Shown: piece by piece, positions 17,629 to 26,980 of the stretch
Numbering within the stretch: position 1 is the stretch's first letter
Layout of the letters: every line of letters starts with the position of its first letter
Translations under genes and position numbers: made by a program
Notes under the pieces: model-generated
Database searches by the model: none
What the model was told of the DNA's origin: nothing
Seen by the model: the letters and a program-made list of their open reading frames with translations, nothing else
NCBI RefSeq assembly: GCF_017875395.1
Contig: NZ_JAGGMO010000009.1
Coordinates: 1-51,220, forward strand
Length of the DNA stretch: 51,220 nucleotides
Reading direction: 5' to 3'
Source: Methanococcus voltae
GTDB lineage: Archaea; AGJL01; Methanococci; Methanococcales; Methanococcaceae

Positions 17629-17802
17629 ATGTTAAAAAGGAAAAAATACTACGGAAATGACCCCATAAAAAAACTTATGAACGACCCTGAAAAAGCGGAA
17701 AAATACTATAAGGTCGCATTTTTACTAAATATTTGGATGTGGTTTTCAATTTTCTTGGGTTCATTGATATTTATATATTGGACATATATCTCACTATCCT
17801 AG
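17629..17802 (+). CDS. Small single-span membrane protein (57 aa)
   Basis: This ORF starts MLKRKKYYGNDPIKKLMNDP with a basic cytoplasmic-looking head, followed by one long hydrophobic helix (about residues 31-55, LLNIWMWFSIFLGSLIFIYW) and a TAG stop. A TATA-like element (GTTATATAAATT, about 17573-17585) lies at a suitable distance; the ribosome site is weak (GTGAATATCT). It is 30 bp upstream of the next small membrane protein, so the two probably form an operon. I do not recognise it; a small subunit of a membrane complex is a reasonable guess. Confidence 0.65.
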   Translation: MLKRKKYYGNDPIKKLMNDPEKAEKYYKVAFLLNIWMWFSIFLGSLIFIYWTYISLS

Positions 17803-17832
17803 GAATCCAAAATTATAAAAGAGTTGGTTTAA

Positions 17833-18114
17833 ATGAATGAATATGTAATATACTTTACATTGTTTACTTTGGTTATAGGAGCATTCTCCTCTTTAAAGTT
17901 ATGCTTTCATAAAAATACTTCAAACGTTTTAATTGGTGAAGGATTATTAGCTATCATCGTAGCTACATTTTTAATTGTTATCAATGAAATATATTACATA
18001 GGTTTTGCGCAGTCTGTAGCATTATTTTTGCTAATCTGCGGACCAGTTGGCACATTGGCATTCTCAAAAACTATGATAAAGGGTAATTCAAAAATTACTA
18101 CAAAAGAAAATTAA
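17833..18114 (+). CDS. MrpF-like small membrane protein, possibly an Ehb hydrogenase subunit
   Basis: A 93-aa protein with three predicted membrane helices (about 3-21, 33-52 and 58-80). The pattern resembles MrpF/MnhF antiporter subunits: an acidic residue in helix 2 (GEGLLAIIVATFLIV), and a last helix ending in a G-T-x-A-F-x-K motif (GTLAFSKTMIKG). Mrp-like small subunits occur in the energy-converting hydrogenases Eha and Ehb of methanogens, and an Ehb-type large subunit is encoded at 36668, so a role in that complex (EhbB position) is plausible but inferred. It is transcribed with the 57-aa gene. The following 18115-18281 is T-rich and probably terminates the unit. Confidence 0.55.
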   Translation: MNEYVIYFTLFTLVIGAFSSLKLCFHKNTSNVLIGEGLLAIIVATFLIVINEIYYIGFAQSVALFLLICGPVGTLAFSKTMIKGNSKITTKEN

Positions 18115-18281
18115 TTTTTAAATACCTGTTAATTCTACTTTTTTAGTTTTTATATTATTATTTTATTATTATTTTATTATTTTATTATTTTATTAATTAA
18201 TTTTTAATTTTATTTTCTACTTTTTTTTAGTTTTTATATATTCTATTTTTTATATTATTTAGATAGTTTATTTATGTCTAG

Positions 18282-18304
18282 ATTTAAATCAATAATTATA
18301 TATT
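18282..18304 (+). promoter_or_regulatory. Shared 23-bp upstream box of P5
   Basis: ATTTAAATCAATAATTAT plus ATATT, beginning 66 nt before the P5 ATG; it differs from the P1 box at one base and the likeness extends through TCAATTA downstream. Confidence 0.55.
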
Positions 18305-18347
18305 CAATTAATTAAATAACTAATTTTATAATACACTGGAGGATAAT

Positions 18348-21300
18348 ATGAACAAAAACTACAAAATAGCACTTTTTATGTTACTAATGGTAACAATGTT
18401 AGCAATCAATACTACATATGCAGATACGCCGATATCTGGACCCGATACGATAGATACGCCGGGAAAGTATTATTTAACAAATAATATAACAGTTTCCAGT
18501 GGTCGAGTTATTGTAATTACCAGTGACAATGTAACATTGGATGGAAAAGGCTTTACTATAAAAGATAATGATAGCATTAATGTTTTAGACTATGGTATTT
18601 ATGTACCTAATGTAAAGAATATTACAATAAAAAACTTTAATATATCTACTATTGGTTACGGTATTAGAATCGAAGGGTCTGAAAATACCGCCCTAATTAA
18701 TAATACTTTAAATTCAAATTACCATAATATCAATATAAAATCTTCAAAAAATTCAACCATTCTTAACAATACGATAATTTCTAGTGATATTTCAGGTATA
18801 TCAATATCAGATTCACCTAACACTAGTATTATAGGCAATAATGTAAGTTTAAACAAAGATTGGAGTATAGCCATATCTGGAACTTCTAATGATTTAGTTA
18901 TTTCAAATAACAACGTAAGTTTAAATAAAAATGGTGTTAAACTACATGACTTACATAATGCAGATATTAGTGGTAATAATATAAGTTCAAATAACAATCG
19001 TGGTATTGACCTATATAATGTATATAATCTAACTATTGCTAATAACAATATAAGTTCAAATACAAATTATGGTATTGTTGCTGCTGAAATAACAAATATA
19101 TCCATTATAAACAATACTATAAACTCAAATACGGCCAATGGTATTCATATGTATGAGGTCGTTAGTCCTATTACAATCATAGGCAATAATGTAAGCTCAA
19201 ATCTAGATAATGGTATTTATATCAAGAGTTCTAATAACAATTTCATTATAAATAACACTGTAGATTCAAACACTGTTAATGGTATATATCTAGAGAGTTG
19301 CGATAATAATTCTATATGGAATAATAATGCAAGTTCAAACAAACAGGGTATTTATGTGCGAAATTCAAACAATAACACAGTTTTAAATAATAATGCAAGT
19401 TCAAACAAACAGGGTATTTATTTAGAAAATTGTGATAATACCTCCATTATAAATAATACTGCAAGTTCAAACGATCAGGGTATTTTCGTATACTACTCCA
19501 ATAATAACTCCATTATAAATAATACTGCAAGTTCAAACGATCAGGGTATGTATTTAGCTAATTCTAATAATAACACAGTTTTAAATAATAATGCAAGTTC
19601 AAACAATAATGGTATTTTCGCATACTACTCCAATAATACCTCCATTATAAATAACACTTTAAATTCAAACACTGTTAATGGTATTTATTTAGAAAGTTCA
19701 AATGATAACTCCTTTATAAATGCTACTGCAAATTCAAACATTTTCGGCATTTACATATACAAGTCCAATAATAACTCCATTATAAATAGTAATGTAAATT
19801 CAAACAATAATGGTATTTATGTGCGAAATTCTAATAATACCGCCTTTATAAATAATACTGCAAATTCAAATAATGATAAGAGTATTTACCTACAATATTC
19901 CAATAATAATTCCTTTATAAATAATACTGCAAATTCAAATAATAATGGTATTTACGTATACTATTCCAATAATAATTCCTTTATAAATACCAATGTAAAT
20001 TCAAACAGTGATAATGGTATTTATTTACGAAATTCTGATAATAATTCCTTTATAAATAATAATGCAAGTTCAAACAATAATGGTATTTACCTACAATATT
20101 CCAATAATACCGCCTTTATAAATAATACTGCAAATTCAAACATTGTTAATGGTATTTATTTAGAAGATTCTAATAATAACTCCGTTATAAATAATACTTT
20201 AAATTCAAACGTTGATAGGGGTATTTATTTACGAAATTCTAATAATAACTCCATTATAAATACTAATGCAAATTCAAACAAACAGGGTATTTATGTAGAC
20301 TATTCAAATAATACTCACATTATAAATAATACTTTAAATTCAAACATTTTTGGTATTTATTTAGGTATTTCTGATAATAACTCTCTTATAAATAATACTT
20401 TAAATTCAAGTGATACTTGTATAGAATTGGAAGATTCACAAAATAATACATTTATTGAAAATTCATTGACGAACGGTATTGATATAGAAGGAAGTTCTTT
20501 ATTACAATATAATAGCCATACGATACTAAATAACACAGCAAATGGTAAACCAATTTACTACTATAAAAATAACAATACAGGAAAAGTTCCAGAAGATGCT
20601 GTACAGGTAATACTCGCAAACTGTTCGAATATGATTGTTGAAAATTTGAATTTATCCAATGTATGTAATGGACTATTTATGATATATAGCTCAAATTGTT
20701 CAGTAAAAAATAATGATATAAGTTCAAACGGTTGCGGTATTTATTTAGTTAATTCTACTGATAACTCCATTATAAATACTAATGCAAGTTCAAACACCGA
20801 GGGTATTTATTTACGAAATTCTGATAATAACTCCATTATAACCAATAATGCAAATTCAAACCTGGTAGGTATTTATTTACGAAATTCTAATAATACTTCC
20901 ATTATAAATACTAATGCAAATTCAAACTATTATGGTATTTATTTAGACCATTCTAATAATAACTCCATTATAAATAATAATGCAAATTCAAACATTTTTA
21001 ATGGTATTTTATTAGGTAATTCGAATGATAACTCCTTTATAAATAGTAATGCAAATTCAAACAATGATAAAGGTATTTTCCTATTATATTCAAACAATAC
21101 CTCCTTTATAAATAATACTGCAAGTTCAAACGCTGTTAATGGTATTTATTTAGAAAGTTCAAATGATAACTCCTTTATAAACAATTTATTTAATAATACG
21201 AAAAATATAGAATTCCAAGGGGTTAGTTCAAACTACTGGAGTACTACAAAAGAGAAAGGTGGAGGAAACTATTGGGCAACTCCAAACGGAACAGGTTTCT

Positions 21301-21899
21301 CTGAAACTCATAACGATTCAGATAACGACGGTTTCTGTGACGAAATATACAATATATCCTTAGGTAACATAGATTACTTACCGATTTCTGGCAAAAAAGT
21401 AGAACCAACGCCTGAGCCACAGCCTGAGCCAACATACAACAGAAATAATAACAATAAAAAATTAGATGCTTCACCAAGCATAGAATCAAGCTCATTAAGA
21501 AGGACAGTTTCAAATTCAAACGTAGTTTACGGAAGTAGCTTCGATAAACAGTTAGCAAAAGAATTAAAAGAAAATATACATTCAGATGATACTGAAATAG
21601 ATGGAGATACAATTATCGTAGGTGGACCAATAGCTAACAGAATAGCTAACGTTTACAACGATAGATTCTCTATCCCTGTAACTAATGATAATCCTGGAGA
21701 AAATAGAGGAATTATACAAGTTATAAGTATTCCTTCAGGCTCTTCAACTGTAATACAGAATTATAAGTTAATCTATATAGCTGGTTCCGATAGATTAGGA
21801 ACTGAAGCTGCTTTAAAGTACTTTGAAACTCTTACAGAGTTACCTACTGAACCTATTATCGTTGAGTGGACTAGTTCTGGTTATAAGGTAGTTAACTAA
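18348..21899 (+). CDS. P5: giant Asn-rich beta-helix surface protein with S-layer-like C-terminal domain
   Basis: An 1183-aa protein with GGAGGATAAT before the ATG, as in P1. After a signal peptide (1-25, ending TYA) it has about 930 residues of very regular 23-24-residue beta-helix turns of the type ANSNxxGIYLxxSNNNSFIN, giving ladders of Asn and Ser and dozens of N-x-S/T sequons. The GKPIYYYKNN...VPEDAVQVIL insert interrupts the helix near 725 (AGQ changed to AVQ). GGGNYW and DSDNDGFCDE lie at about 985-1010, then a PTPEPQPEP linker and the shared C-terminal domain (alleles PSIESS, KELKEN, IANVYND). The regularity points to recent expansion by unit duplication. It is probably a long glycosylated rod on the cell surface. 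Confidence 0.9.
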   Translation: MNKNYKIALFMLLMVTMLAINTTYADTPISGPDTIDTPGKYYLTNNITVSSGRVIVITSDNVTLDGKGFTIKDNDSINVLDYGIYVPNVKNITIKNFNISTIGYGIRIEGSENTALINNTLNSNYHNINIKSSKNSTILNNTIISSDISGISISDSPNTSIIGNNVSLNKDWSIAISGTSNDLVISNNNVSLNKNGVKLHDLHNADISGNNISSNNNRGIDLYNVYNLTIANNNISSNTNYGIVAAEITNISIINNTINSNTANGIHMYEVVSPITIIGNNVSSNLDNGIYIKSSNNNFIINNTVDSNTVNGIYLESCDNNSIWNNNASSNKQGIYVRNSNNNTVLNNNASSNKQGIYLENCDNTSIINNTASSNDQGIFVYYSNNNSIINNTASSNDQGMYLANSNNNTVLNNNASSNNNGIFAYYSNNTSIINNTLNSNTVNGIYLESSNDNSFINATANSNIFGIYIYKSNNNSIINSNVNSNNNGIYVRNSNNTAFINNTANSNNDKSIYLQYSNNNSFINNTANSNNNGIYVYYSNNNSFINTNVNSNSDNGIYLRNSDNNSFINNNASSNNNGIYLQYSNNTAFINNTANSNIVNGIYLEDSNNNSVINNTLNSNVDRGIYLRNSNNNSIINTNANSNKQGIYVDYSNNTHIINNTLNSNIFGIYLGISDNNSLINNTLNSSDTCIELEDSQNNTFIENSLTNGIDIEGSSLLQYNSHTILNNTANGKPIYYYKNNNTGKVPEDAVQVILANCSNMIVENLNLSNVCNGLFMIYSSNCSVKNNDISSNGCGIYLVNSTDNSIINTNASSNTEGIYLRNSDNNSIITNNANSNLVGIYLRNSNNTSIINTNANSNYYGIYLDHSNNNSIINNNANSNIFNGILLGNSNDNSFINSNANSNNDKGIFLLYSNNTSFINNTASSNAVNGIYLESSNDNSFINNLFNNTKNIEFQGVSSNYWSTTKEKGGGNYWATPNGTGFSETHNDSDNDGFCDEIYNISLGNIDYLPISGKKVEPTPEPQPEPTYNRNNNNKKLDASPSIESSSLRRTVSNSNVVYGSSFDKQLAKELKENIHSDDTEIDGDTIIVGGPIANRIANVYNDRFSIPVTNDNPGENRGIIQVISIPSGSSTVIQNYKLIYIAGSDRLGTEAALKYFETLTELPTEPIIVEWTSSGYKVVN
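19230..21185 (+). repeat. Intragenic tandem repeats of 69-72 bp in P5
   Basis: Units such as AATAATACTGCAAGTTCAAA followed by GGTATTTATTTA and AATAATAACTCC recur in two blocks (about 19230-20410 and 20750-21185), one unit per beta-helix turn and interrupted by the non-repetitive insert. Neighbouring units are often nearly identical at the DNA level, so copy number could change by slippage or recombination while staying in frame. Confidence 0.8.
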
Positions 21900-21908
21900 C
21901 CTTTTGAT

Positions 21909-21929
21909 GAAGCTTTTTTCAAAAGTTTC
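21909..21929 (+). terminator. Hairpin past the P5 stop (second empty site)
   Basis: GAAGCTTTT pairs with AAAAGTTTC (one G-T pair) around TTC, followed by T-runs. The left arm carries the GAAGC allele seen at the right border of the inserted 122-bp elements. Confidence 0.5.
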
Positions 21930-22052
21930 ATTTCATTTTTTACTTTTTTACTTTTTTTAGATTGTTTTAATCGTAATCTATATATTTTAAATTAAACTGA
22001 TTAATTATAATTAATAATTTAAAAATTTAAAATATTTGAAAAGGCGATAATT

Positions 22053-22835
22053 ATGATATTACGAGGACATGTTTTTTCTAACGTATTGGAAATGGAAACA
22101 GGGATAACGGCGGTTATACCTAATGAATTTAACCCTGATGAAAAATATAAAGTAATATATTTATTACATGGTATGTGTGGTAGAAGTGGAGATTGGGTTG
22201 ATTATACCATGCTACCCGTTTACGCAAACGATTATCACACTATTTTCATAATGCCCGAAGTTATACGGAGTTTTTACACAGATATGAAGTATGGCCAAAA
22301 ATTCTTTAAATATGTTACAGAAGAATTACCTACATTATGTAGAAGTGTTTTTAATATATCTGATAAACGTGAAGATACAGGAATTATTGGTGCATCCATG
22401 GGCGGATATGGAGCTTTAAAAAGTGCATTATCAAAACCTGAACAATACGGGTATTGCTGTGCGTTTTCTTCACCATGTTTATTTTTAAAAGAAGGTATGG
22501 ATTATCAGCGTGAAAATGAGCATACTGAAGAATTCAAAGCAATGTATGGCGAACAGTTGATTAGAGATTTTCATGCCTGCTTTGGTGAACGTTTGGAATG
22601 GATCCCCGAATATGAAATATTAGAACTTGCGAAAAAAGTTAGTGATAATCAGCTTAAACCCAAAATATACTGCAATTGTGGAAACGAAGATTATTTCCTC
22701 AATGAAAACATGAGATTTAGTGAAGAAATGAAAAAGCTCGATTTTGACTTTACATTTGAAGAATTACCGGGTAATCATGATTGGTATTTTTTCAATCAGG
22801 CTTTGAAAAAATCATTAGAATTTTGCTTTAAATAA
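22053..22835 (+). CDS. Alpha/beta-hydrolase esterase (EstA/tributyrin esterase, esterase D family)
   Basis: A 260-aa soluble serine hydrolase. The oxyanion region is LLHGMCG (near 36-42), the nucleophile elbow GASMGGYG is near 112-119, and an acid in CGNEDYF and a histidine in GNHDW complete the catalytic triad in the correct order. It has no signal peptide, so it acts in the cytoplasm on short-chain carboxylesters or S-acyl compounds; the natural substrate is unknown. The closest general resemblance is to Firmicutes acetylesterases, so bacterial origin by transfer is possible but untested. AAGGCGATAATT precedes the ATG. It is a single gene at the border between the surface-protein locus and the core genes. 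Confidence 0.85.
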   Translation: MILRGHVFSNVLEMETGITAVIPNEFNPDEKYKVIYLLHGMCGRSGDWVDYTMLPVYANDYHTIFIMPEVIRSFYTDMKYGQKFFKYVTEELPTLCRSVFNISDKREDTGIIGASMGGYGALKSALSKPEQYGYCCAFSSPCLFLKEGMDYQRENEHTEEFKAMYGEQLIRDFHACFGERLEWIPEYEILELAKKVSDNQLKPKIYCNCGNEDYFLNENMRFSEEMKKLDFDFTFEELPGNHDWYFFNQALKKSLEFCFK

Positions 22836-22900
22836 TATTAAAAGAATATTTATATTTTTAATTTATTGTACTTTCTTTTAGTTTATTCTATTTTAGTTTA

Positions 22901-23626
22901 TTATTTTTTAAAATTTGAAATATCTTTAATTATATGATTTAACATCTCAAATCCATCGACCATTTTCATATCTTTTTGAGATTTTATATAATTCATCAAG
23001 TTATCCATTGTTTCCTTAGAAATTTGCGACTTCTCAAATACAGTTTCATATGTTCTAAGGGGATAATAGAGCTCTTTTGCATTTTTAATTAATATATCAT
23101 GTTCTTCCCGAGTTACAATATTATCAGATAGTGCGTTTGCCATAAATTCCCTAAAGCTAACCATTGAAAAAGTTACCTGTACAATTTCAAATTCAGATTG
23201 TTCTTTTTGGCTTAAATTTTGATTATGATTTAATATTTTATCAAATGTAACTGCAACTTCGTCATCATCGCATAGAGCTCCTGACTTGTAGAGGTTATAA
23301 ACTTTGCCTACTCCAACCATTCCAAAATCGTCTAATTCGGAAGCCCTTAAAGCACCCATAGAGCCTGCACCATAGACTTTGATACCTTTCTTTATAATAT
23401 TTAATATTTCCCGGTGTCCCACTGCAGTATTTTGTAAAAAACAGCCATCTATTATACCTATTATGTCATAATTAAGCATTTCAGGCTTTTGTAAGTCCCC
23501 TCTTTTTATAGGGTCATATATGTGCAAATCTACGTTTTTAAGCTTATTATGACTTTCAAATAAATTTTTAATCTCATTTTCTTTTAGAGTTAGTTTAGAA
23601 AATATTGCTACTTTCAAATTTTCCAT
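22901..23626 (-). CDS. tfuA: TfuA-like protein (YcaO partner for peptide thioamidation)
   Basis: A 241-aa protein with the TfuA core motif YGAGSMGALRASEL (about 86-99) followed by FGMVGVGKVYNLY, and a conserved DDDEVAV stretch. In methanogens TfuA works with the ATP-dependent YcaO enzyme to install thioglycine in the alpha subunit of methyl-coenzyme M reductase, probably by supplying sulfur. That role is inferred from the family; ycaO is not in the window. It is convergent with the esterase gene and divergent from purM, with no obvious operon partner. Length fits the stand-alone archaeal TfuA. Confidence 0.88.
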   Translation of the reverse strand: MENLKVAIFSKLTLKENEIKNLFESHNKLKNVDLHIYDPIKRGDLQKPEMLNYDIIGIIDGCFLQNTAVGHREILNIIKKGIKVYGAGSMGALRASELDDFGMVGVGKVYNLYKSGALCDDDEVAVTFDKILNHNQNLSQKEQSEFEIVQVTFSMVSFREFMANALSDNIVTREEHDILIKNAKELYYPLRTYETVFEKSQISKETMDNLMNYIKSQKDMKMVDGFEMLNHIIKDISNFKK

Positions 23627-23906
23627 AAAATCACTATTATTTTGTTTTATTTTGTTTTTTTATACTTTTATATTATTATACAATATATATTTATTTATGT
23701 GCATATTGCAATTTCGTTTAAATTTAAATAAATTATAAATACTATGTTTAAATAGATAATAGATAAATCTATTAGTAAATAATATAAAAAGATTAAATAG
23801 ACCAATATTATTATAAAAATTAATAAAACTATAATGTTATAAAATATGATTTATATTGTATGTATATTTATAGGTATATTTATATTTGAATACTTGAGGT
23901 GTAATT

Positions 23907-24965
23907 TTGGTTACTTACAAAGACGCAGGCGTAGATATTTACGGCGAAGACAAAATAATAAAAGCATTAGTTTCACAAATCAACTTTAAAAGAACAGACG
24001 CAATAAAACCAGCTGATTTAGATGGTCACTATGCAGGAGCTATCGAATTTGGCGATTATTACTTAGTACTCTGCACTGACGGAGTAGGTAGTAAAATGGT
24101 AGTTGCAGAGATGGCTAATAAATTTGATACTGTTCCTATAGACATGATTGCCATGAATGTTAACGATGCTATTTGCATTGGTGCTGAACCGGTCGCATTA
24201 GTCGATTATATGGCAGTTGAAACAATCACCGAAGATATTGCAAAACAAATCGGTAAAGGATTAAATGAAGGATTAGAGCAGTCCAATATAAACTTAATCG
24301 GTGGAGAAACTGCTTCATTACCAAGTATGATAAACGGTGTCGACCTTGCAGGAACTGTTTTAGCAGTTGTTAAAAAGGATGAAATAATTACAGGTAAGGA
24401 AGCTAAAAAAGGCGACGTAATCGTTGGTTTAAGAAGTAGTGGAGTTCACAGTAACGGTTTATCACTTGCAAGAAAAGTATTCTTTGATATTGCAAATTTG
24501 GACGTTAACTCAAAATTAAAACACGGAAAAACAGTTGCTGAGGAATTACTCACTCCTACAAAAATATATGTAAAACCAGTTATGGATATGATTAAAAAAT
24601 CCGATATAAACGTTAAAGGTCTTGCACATATTACAGGTGGTGGATTTAGGAAGATTAAAAGGTTAAACAAGAACGTTACATATGTAATAAATGAGTTACC
24701 AGAACCATTACCTGTATTTAAAGAAATACAAGAGCTTGGAAGCGTTGATACTCATGAAATGTTTAAAACATTCAACATGGGAATAGGTTTCTGTGTCGTA
24801 GTTGCAAAAGAAGATGCTGAAAAAGTAATCGAAATGGCAAATCAATACTTGATACCTGCTCAAATTATAGGTAAAATAGACGATGAATACACATTAGAGA
24901 ATGGCGAAACTGTTAAGGATACAGTTATTGTCAAATACGGAAAAGACGAATTTATAATGGAATAA
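23907..24965 (+). CDS. purM: Phosphoribosylformylglycinamidine cyclo-ligase (AIR synthetase)
   Basis: A 352-aa ATP-dependent enzyme of purine synthesis that converts FGAM to AIR. Family marks include YKDAGVDI at the N-terminus, LCTDGVGSK near 55-64, DMIAMNVNDAI near 80, GGETASLP near 130, GLRSSGVHSNG near 165 and HITGGGF near 230. The start codon is TTG, set by GAGGTG six bases upstream (MVTYKDAG); there is no in-frame ATG nearby. It lies 78 bp ahead of pheT on the same strand, so co-transcription is likely. The 23627-23906 gap with pheT-side TATA-like runs is its promoter region. Confidence 0.96.
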   Translation: MVTYKDAGVDIYGEDKIIKALVSQINFKRTDAIKPADLDGHYAGAIEFGDYYLVLCTDGVGSKMVVAEMANKFDTVPIDMIAMNVNDAICIGAEPVALVDYMAVETITEDIAKQIGKGLNEGLEQSNINLIGGETASLPSMINGVDLAGTVLAVVKKDEIITGKEAKKGDVIVGLRSSGVHSNGLSLARKVFFDIANLDVNSKLKHGKTVAEELLTPTKIYVKPVMDMIKKSDINVKGLAHITGGGFRKIKRLNKNVTYVINELPEPLPVFKEIQELGSVDTHEMFKTFNMGIGFCVVVAKEDAEKVIEMANQYLIPAQIIGKIDDEYTLENGETVKDTVIVKYGKDEFIME

Positions 24966-25043
24966 TTAAGAATAACTATAAAAAATAAACTAATAAAATA
25001 AAAAATAATAAAATAAAGAAAACTAAAAATTTGGTGAATAAAA

Positions 25044-26762
25044 ATGCCTACAATCAATGTTGATAAGAAGGATTTAGAATATTTGGCAAATTTATCACTT
25101 TCTGATAAATTAATCGAAGATAAATTCCCTATGATGGGCGTTGAAGTTGAAGAACTTTTCGAAGAAGATAAAAGAGAAATGGTTCAATTTTCAATTAACC
25201 CGAATAGACCAGACTATTTAAGCGTAGAAGGTCTTGCAAGAGGTTTTAGGGGCTTTATGGGTATTCAAACAGGTTTATCCAAATACGATATTCATGATAG
25301 TGATATCGAAGTAATCGTTAAAAACAACAAAGAAAGACCATATATAGCTTTTGCACTAGTTAAAAACGTAATTGTAGATGATTTGATACTTGAAAGCATC
25401 ATCAACCTTCAAGAAAAGTTACACTGGGCAATCGGTAGAGATAGGAAAAAATTGGCTATTGGTGTTCACGATTATGATAAAATCGAAGCTCCATTTACTT
25501 ATGATGAAGTAGAAGGCGATGCAGTTAAATTTGTACCTTTAGCAATGGCAGAAGCTGGCGAAATGACCCCTGCTGAAATAATCGAAAAACACGAAAAAGG
25601 TCAAAAATACGCACACCTTATAAAAGATAAATTCCCGTTAATCACTGATAAAAACGGAAGTGTATTGTCAATGCCTCCGATAATCAACGGAGAATTAACC
25701 AAAGTTACTACAAACACTAAAAATCTCTTAATAGATATTACGGGAACTGAAAAAGGTGCTGTTGAAAATACATTGAATATTGTAGCAACTGCCCTTGCTG
25801 AAAGAAGAGGAACCATTTACAGCGTAAAAGTAATTTACGAAGAAGATGGAAAGGTTGTTGATACAAAAACCTACCCTAACTTAGAACCAACACAAATGGA
25901 AATCGACTTAGAGTTTATTAATAAAAAATTAGGATTAGAGTTAAACTTTGGTCAAGTTATTTCAGCTTTGAGAAAAGCAGGTTTAGACGCTGAATTAATC
26001 AATAAAGATGGCAATAACGTACTTAACGTTTACATTCCTGCATACAGAAACGATATGTTAGGAAAAGTAGATATTGTTGAAGAAATAGCTATTAACTACG
26101 GTTACGAAAAATTCAAAGGCGCTAAAATAAACGTACATACAATTGGACAGAAAAACGAATTGGAAGTTAAATCAACAGAAATCAAAAATACAATGATTGG
26201 TTTAGGATTCCAAGAAGTTATGAACTTAACACTTACAAATAAAGGCATTTTATTTGATAAAATGAATTTAGAGGTAGGCAATGTTGAAGAAGGTTGTAAA
26301 GATTACATCGAAGTTTTAAAACCGGCTTCAATTGAGCATAACGTCATTAGAACTTCAATTATTCCTCAATTGTTGGAAACGCTTAAAATAAACAAGCACA
26401 ATGAATTACCTCAAAAAATCTTTGAAATTGGAGACTGTGTAATCATTGATGAAGAAGCAGACGAGACTGAAAAATGCTTTGATACCAAATGTAAAGACAT
26501 TAGAAAAGTTTCTGGTGCTATAATTCAACCAAATGGTAACTTTAATGAAATTAGAAGTGCAATAGACGCACTTTTAAGAGAACAGTTTGAAAATTACACA
26601 ATTGAAAACTACGTTCACCCATCATTTATTAAAGGCAGATGTGCTAAAATTTTAATAAATGGAGAATACAAAGGATTATTTGGAGAAATTAATCCACAAG
26701 TTATTGTTAATTTCGAATTAGAACATCCAATAACTGCTTTTGAAATTGAAATAGACAATTAA
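25044..26762 (+). CDS. pheT: Phenylalanyl-tRNA synthetase beta subunit (archaeal type)
   Basis: A 572-aa protein of the archaeal/eukaryotic PheRS beta class, lacking the N-terminal EMAP-like domain of the bacterial form. It starts [14 protein letters not shown] and has [17 protein letters not shown] (B3/B4-linked core) near 50-66, a B5 domain with [20 protein letters not shown] (residues about 333-352) and the catalytic-like core with [12 protein letters not shown] and EIGD. It pairs with PheS (not in this window) to charge tRNA-Phe. GGTGAATAAAA precedes the ATG. Confidence 0.96.
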   Translation: MPTINVDKKDLEYLANLSLSDKLIEDKFPMMGVEVEELFEEDKREMVQFSINPNRPDYLSVEGLARGFRGFMGIQTGLSKYDIHDSDIEVIVKNNKERPYIAFALVKNVIVDDLILESIINLQEKLHWAIGRDRKKLAIGVHDYDKIEAPFTYDEVEGDAVKFVPLAMAEAGEMTPAEIIEKHEKGQKYAHLIKDKFPLITDKNGSVLSMPPIINGELTKVTTNTKNLLIDITGTEKGAVENTLNIVATALAERRGTIYSVKVIYEEDGKVVDTKTYPNLEPTQMEIDLEFINKKLGLELNFGQVISALRKAGLDAELINKDGNNVLNVYIPAYRNDMLGKVDIVEEIAINYGYEKFKGAKINVHTIGQKNELEVKSTEIKNTMIGLGFQEVMNLTLTNKGILFDKMNLEVGNVEEGCKDYIEVLKPASIEHNVIRTSIIPQLLETLKINKHNELPQKIFEIGDCVIIDEEADETEKCFDTKCKDIRKVSGAIIQPNGNFNEIRSAIDALLREQFENYTIENYVHPSFIKGRCAKILINGEYKGLFGEINPQVIVNFELEHPITAFEIEIDN

Positions 26763-26980
26763 AATGATAATTAATTAAATGGTTATTATAATTTCATTTT
26801 AATTATATTGACTATAAATACATAATAATTATAATTAACTAATAATTACTACTTAAATATCTAAAATTACCACTTAAATACCTAATTTCATTATTTTTTA
26901 AGTAAAAATACTACTTTTTATAACTTATAACTAGTTAATATATGCGTATCATTTTAAAATCAAATTTAACGGGGTTTAAA

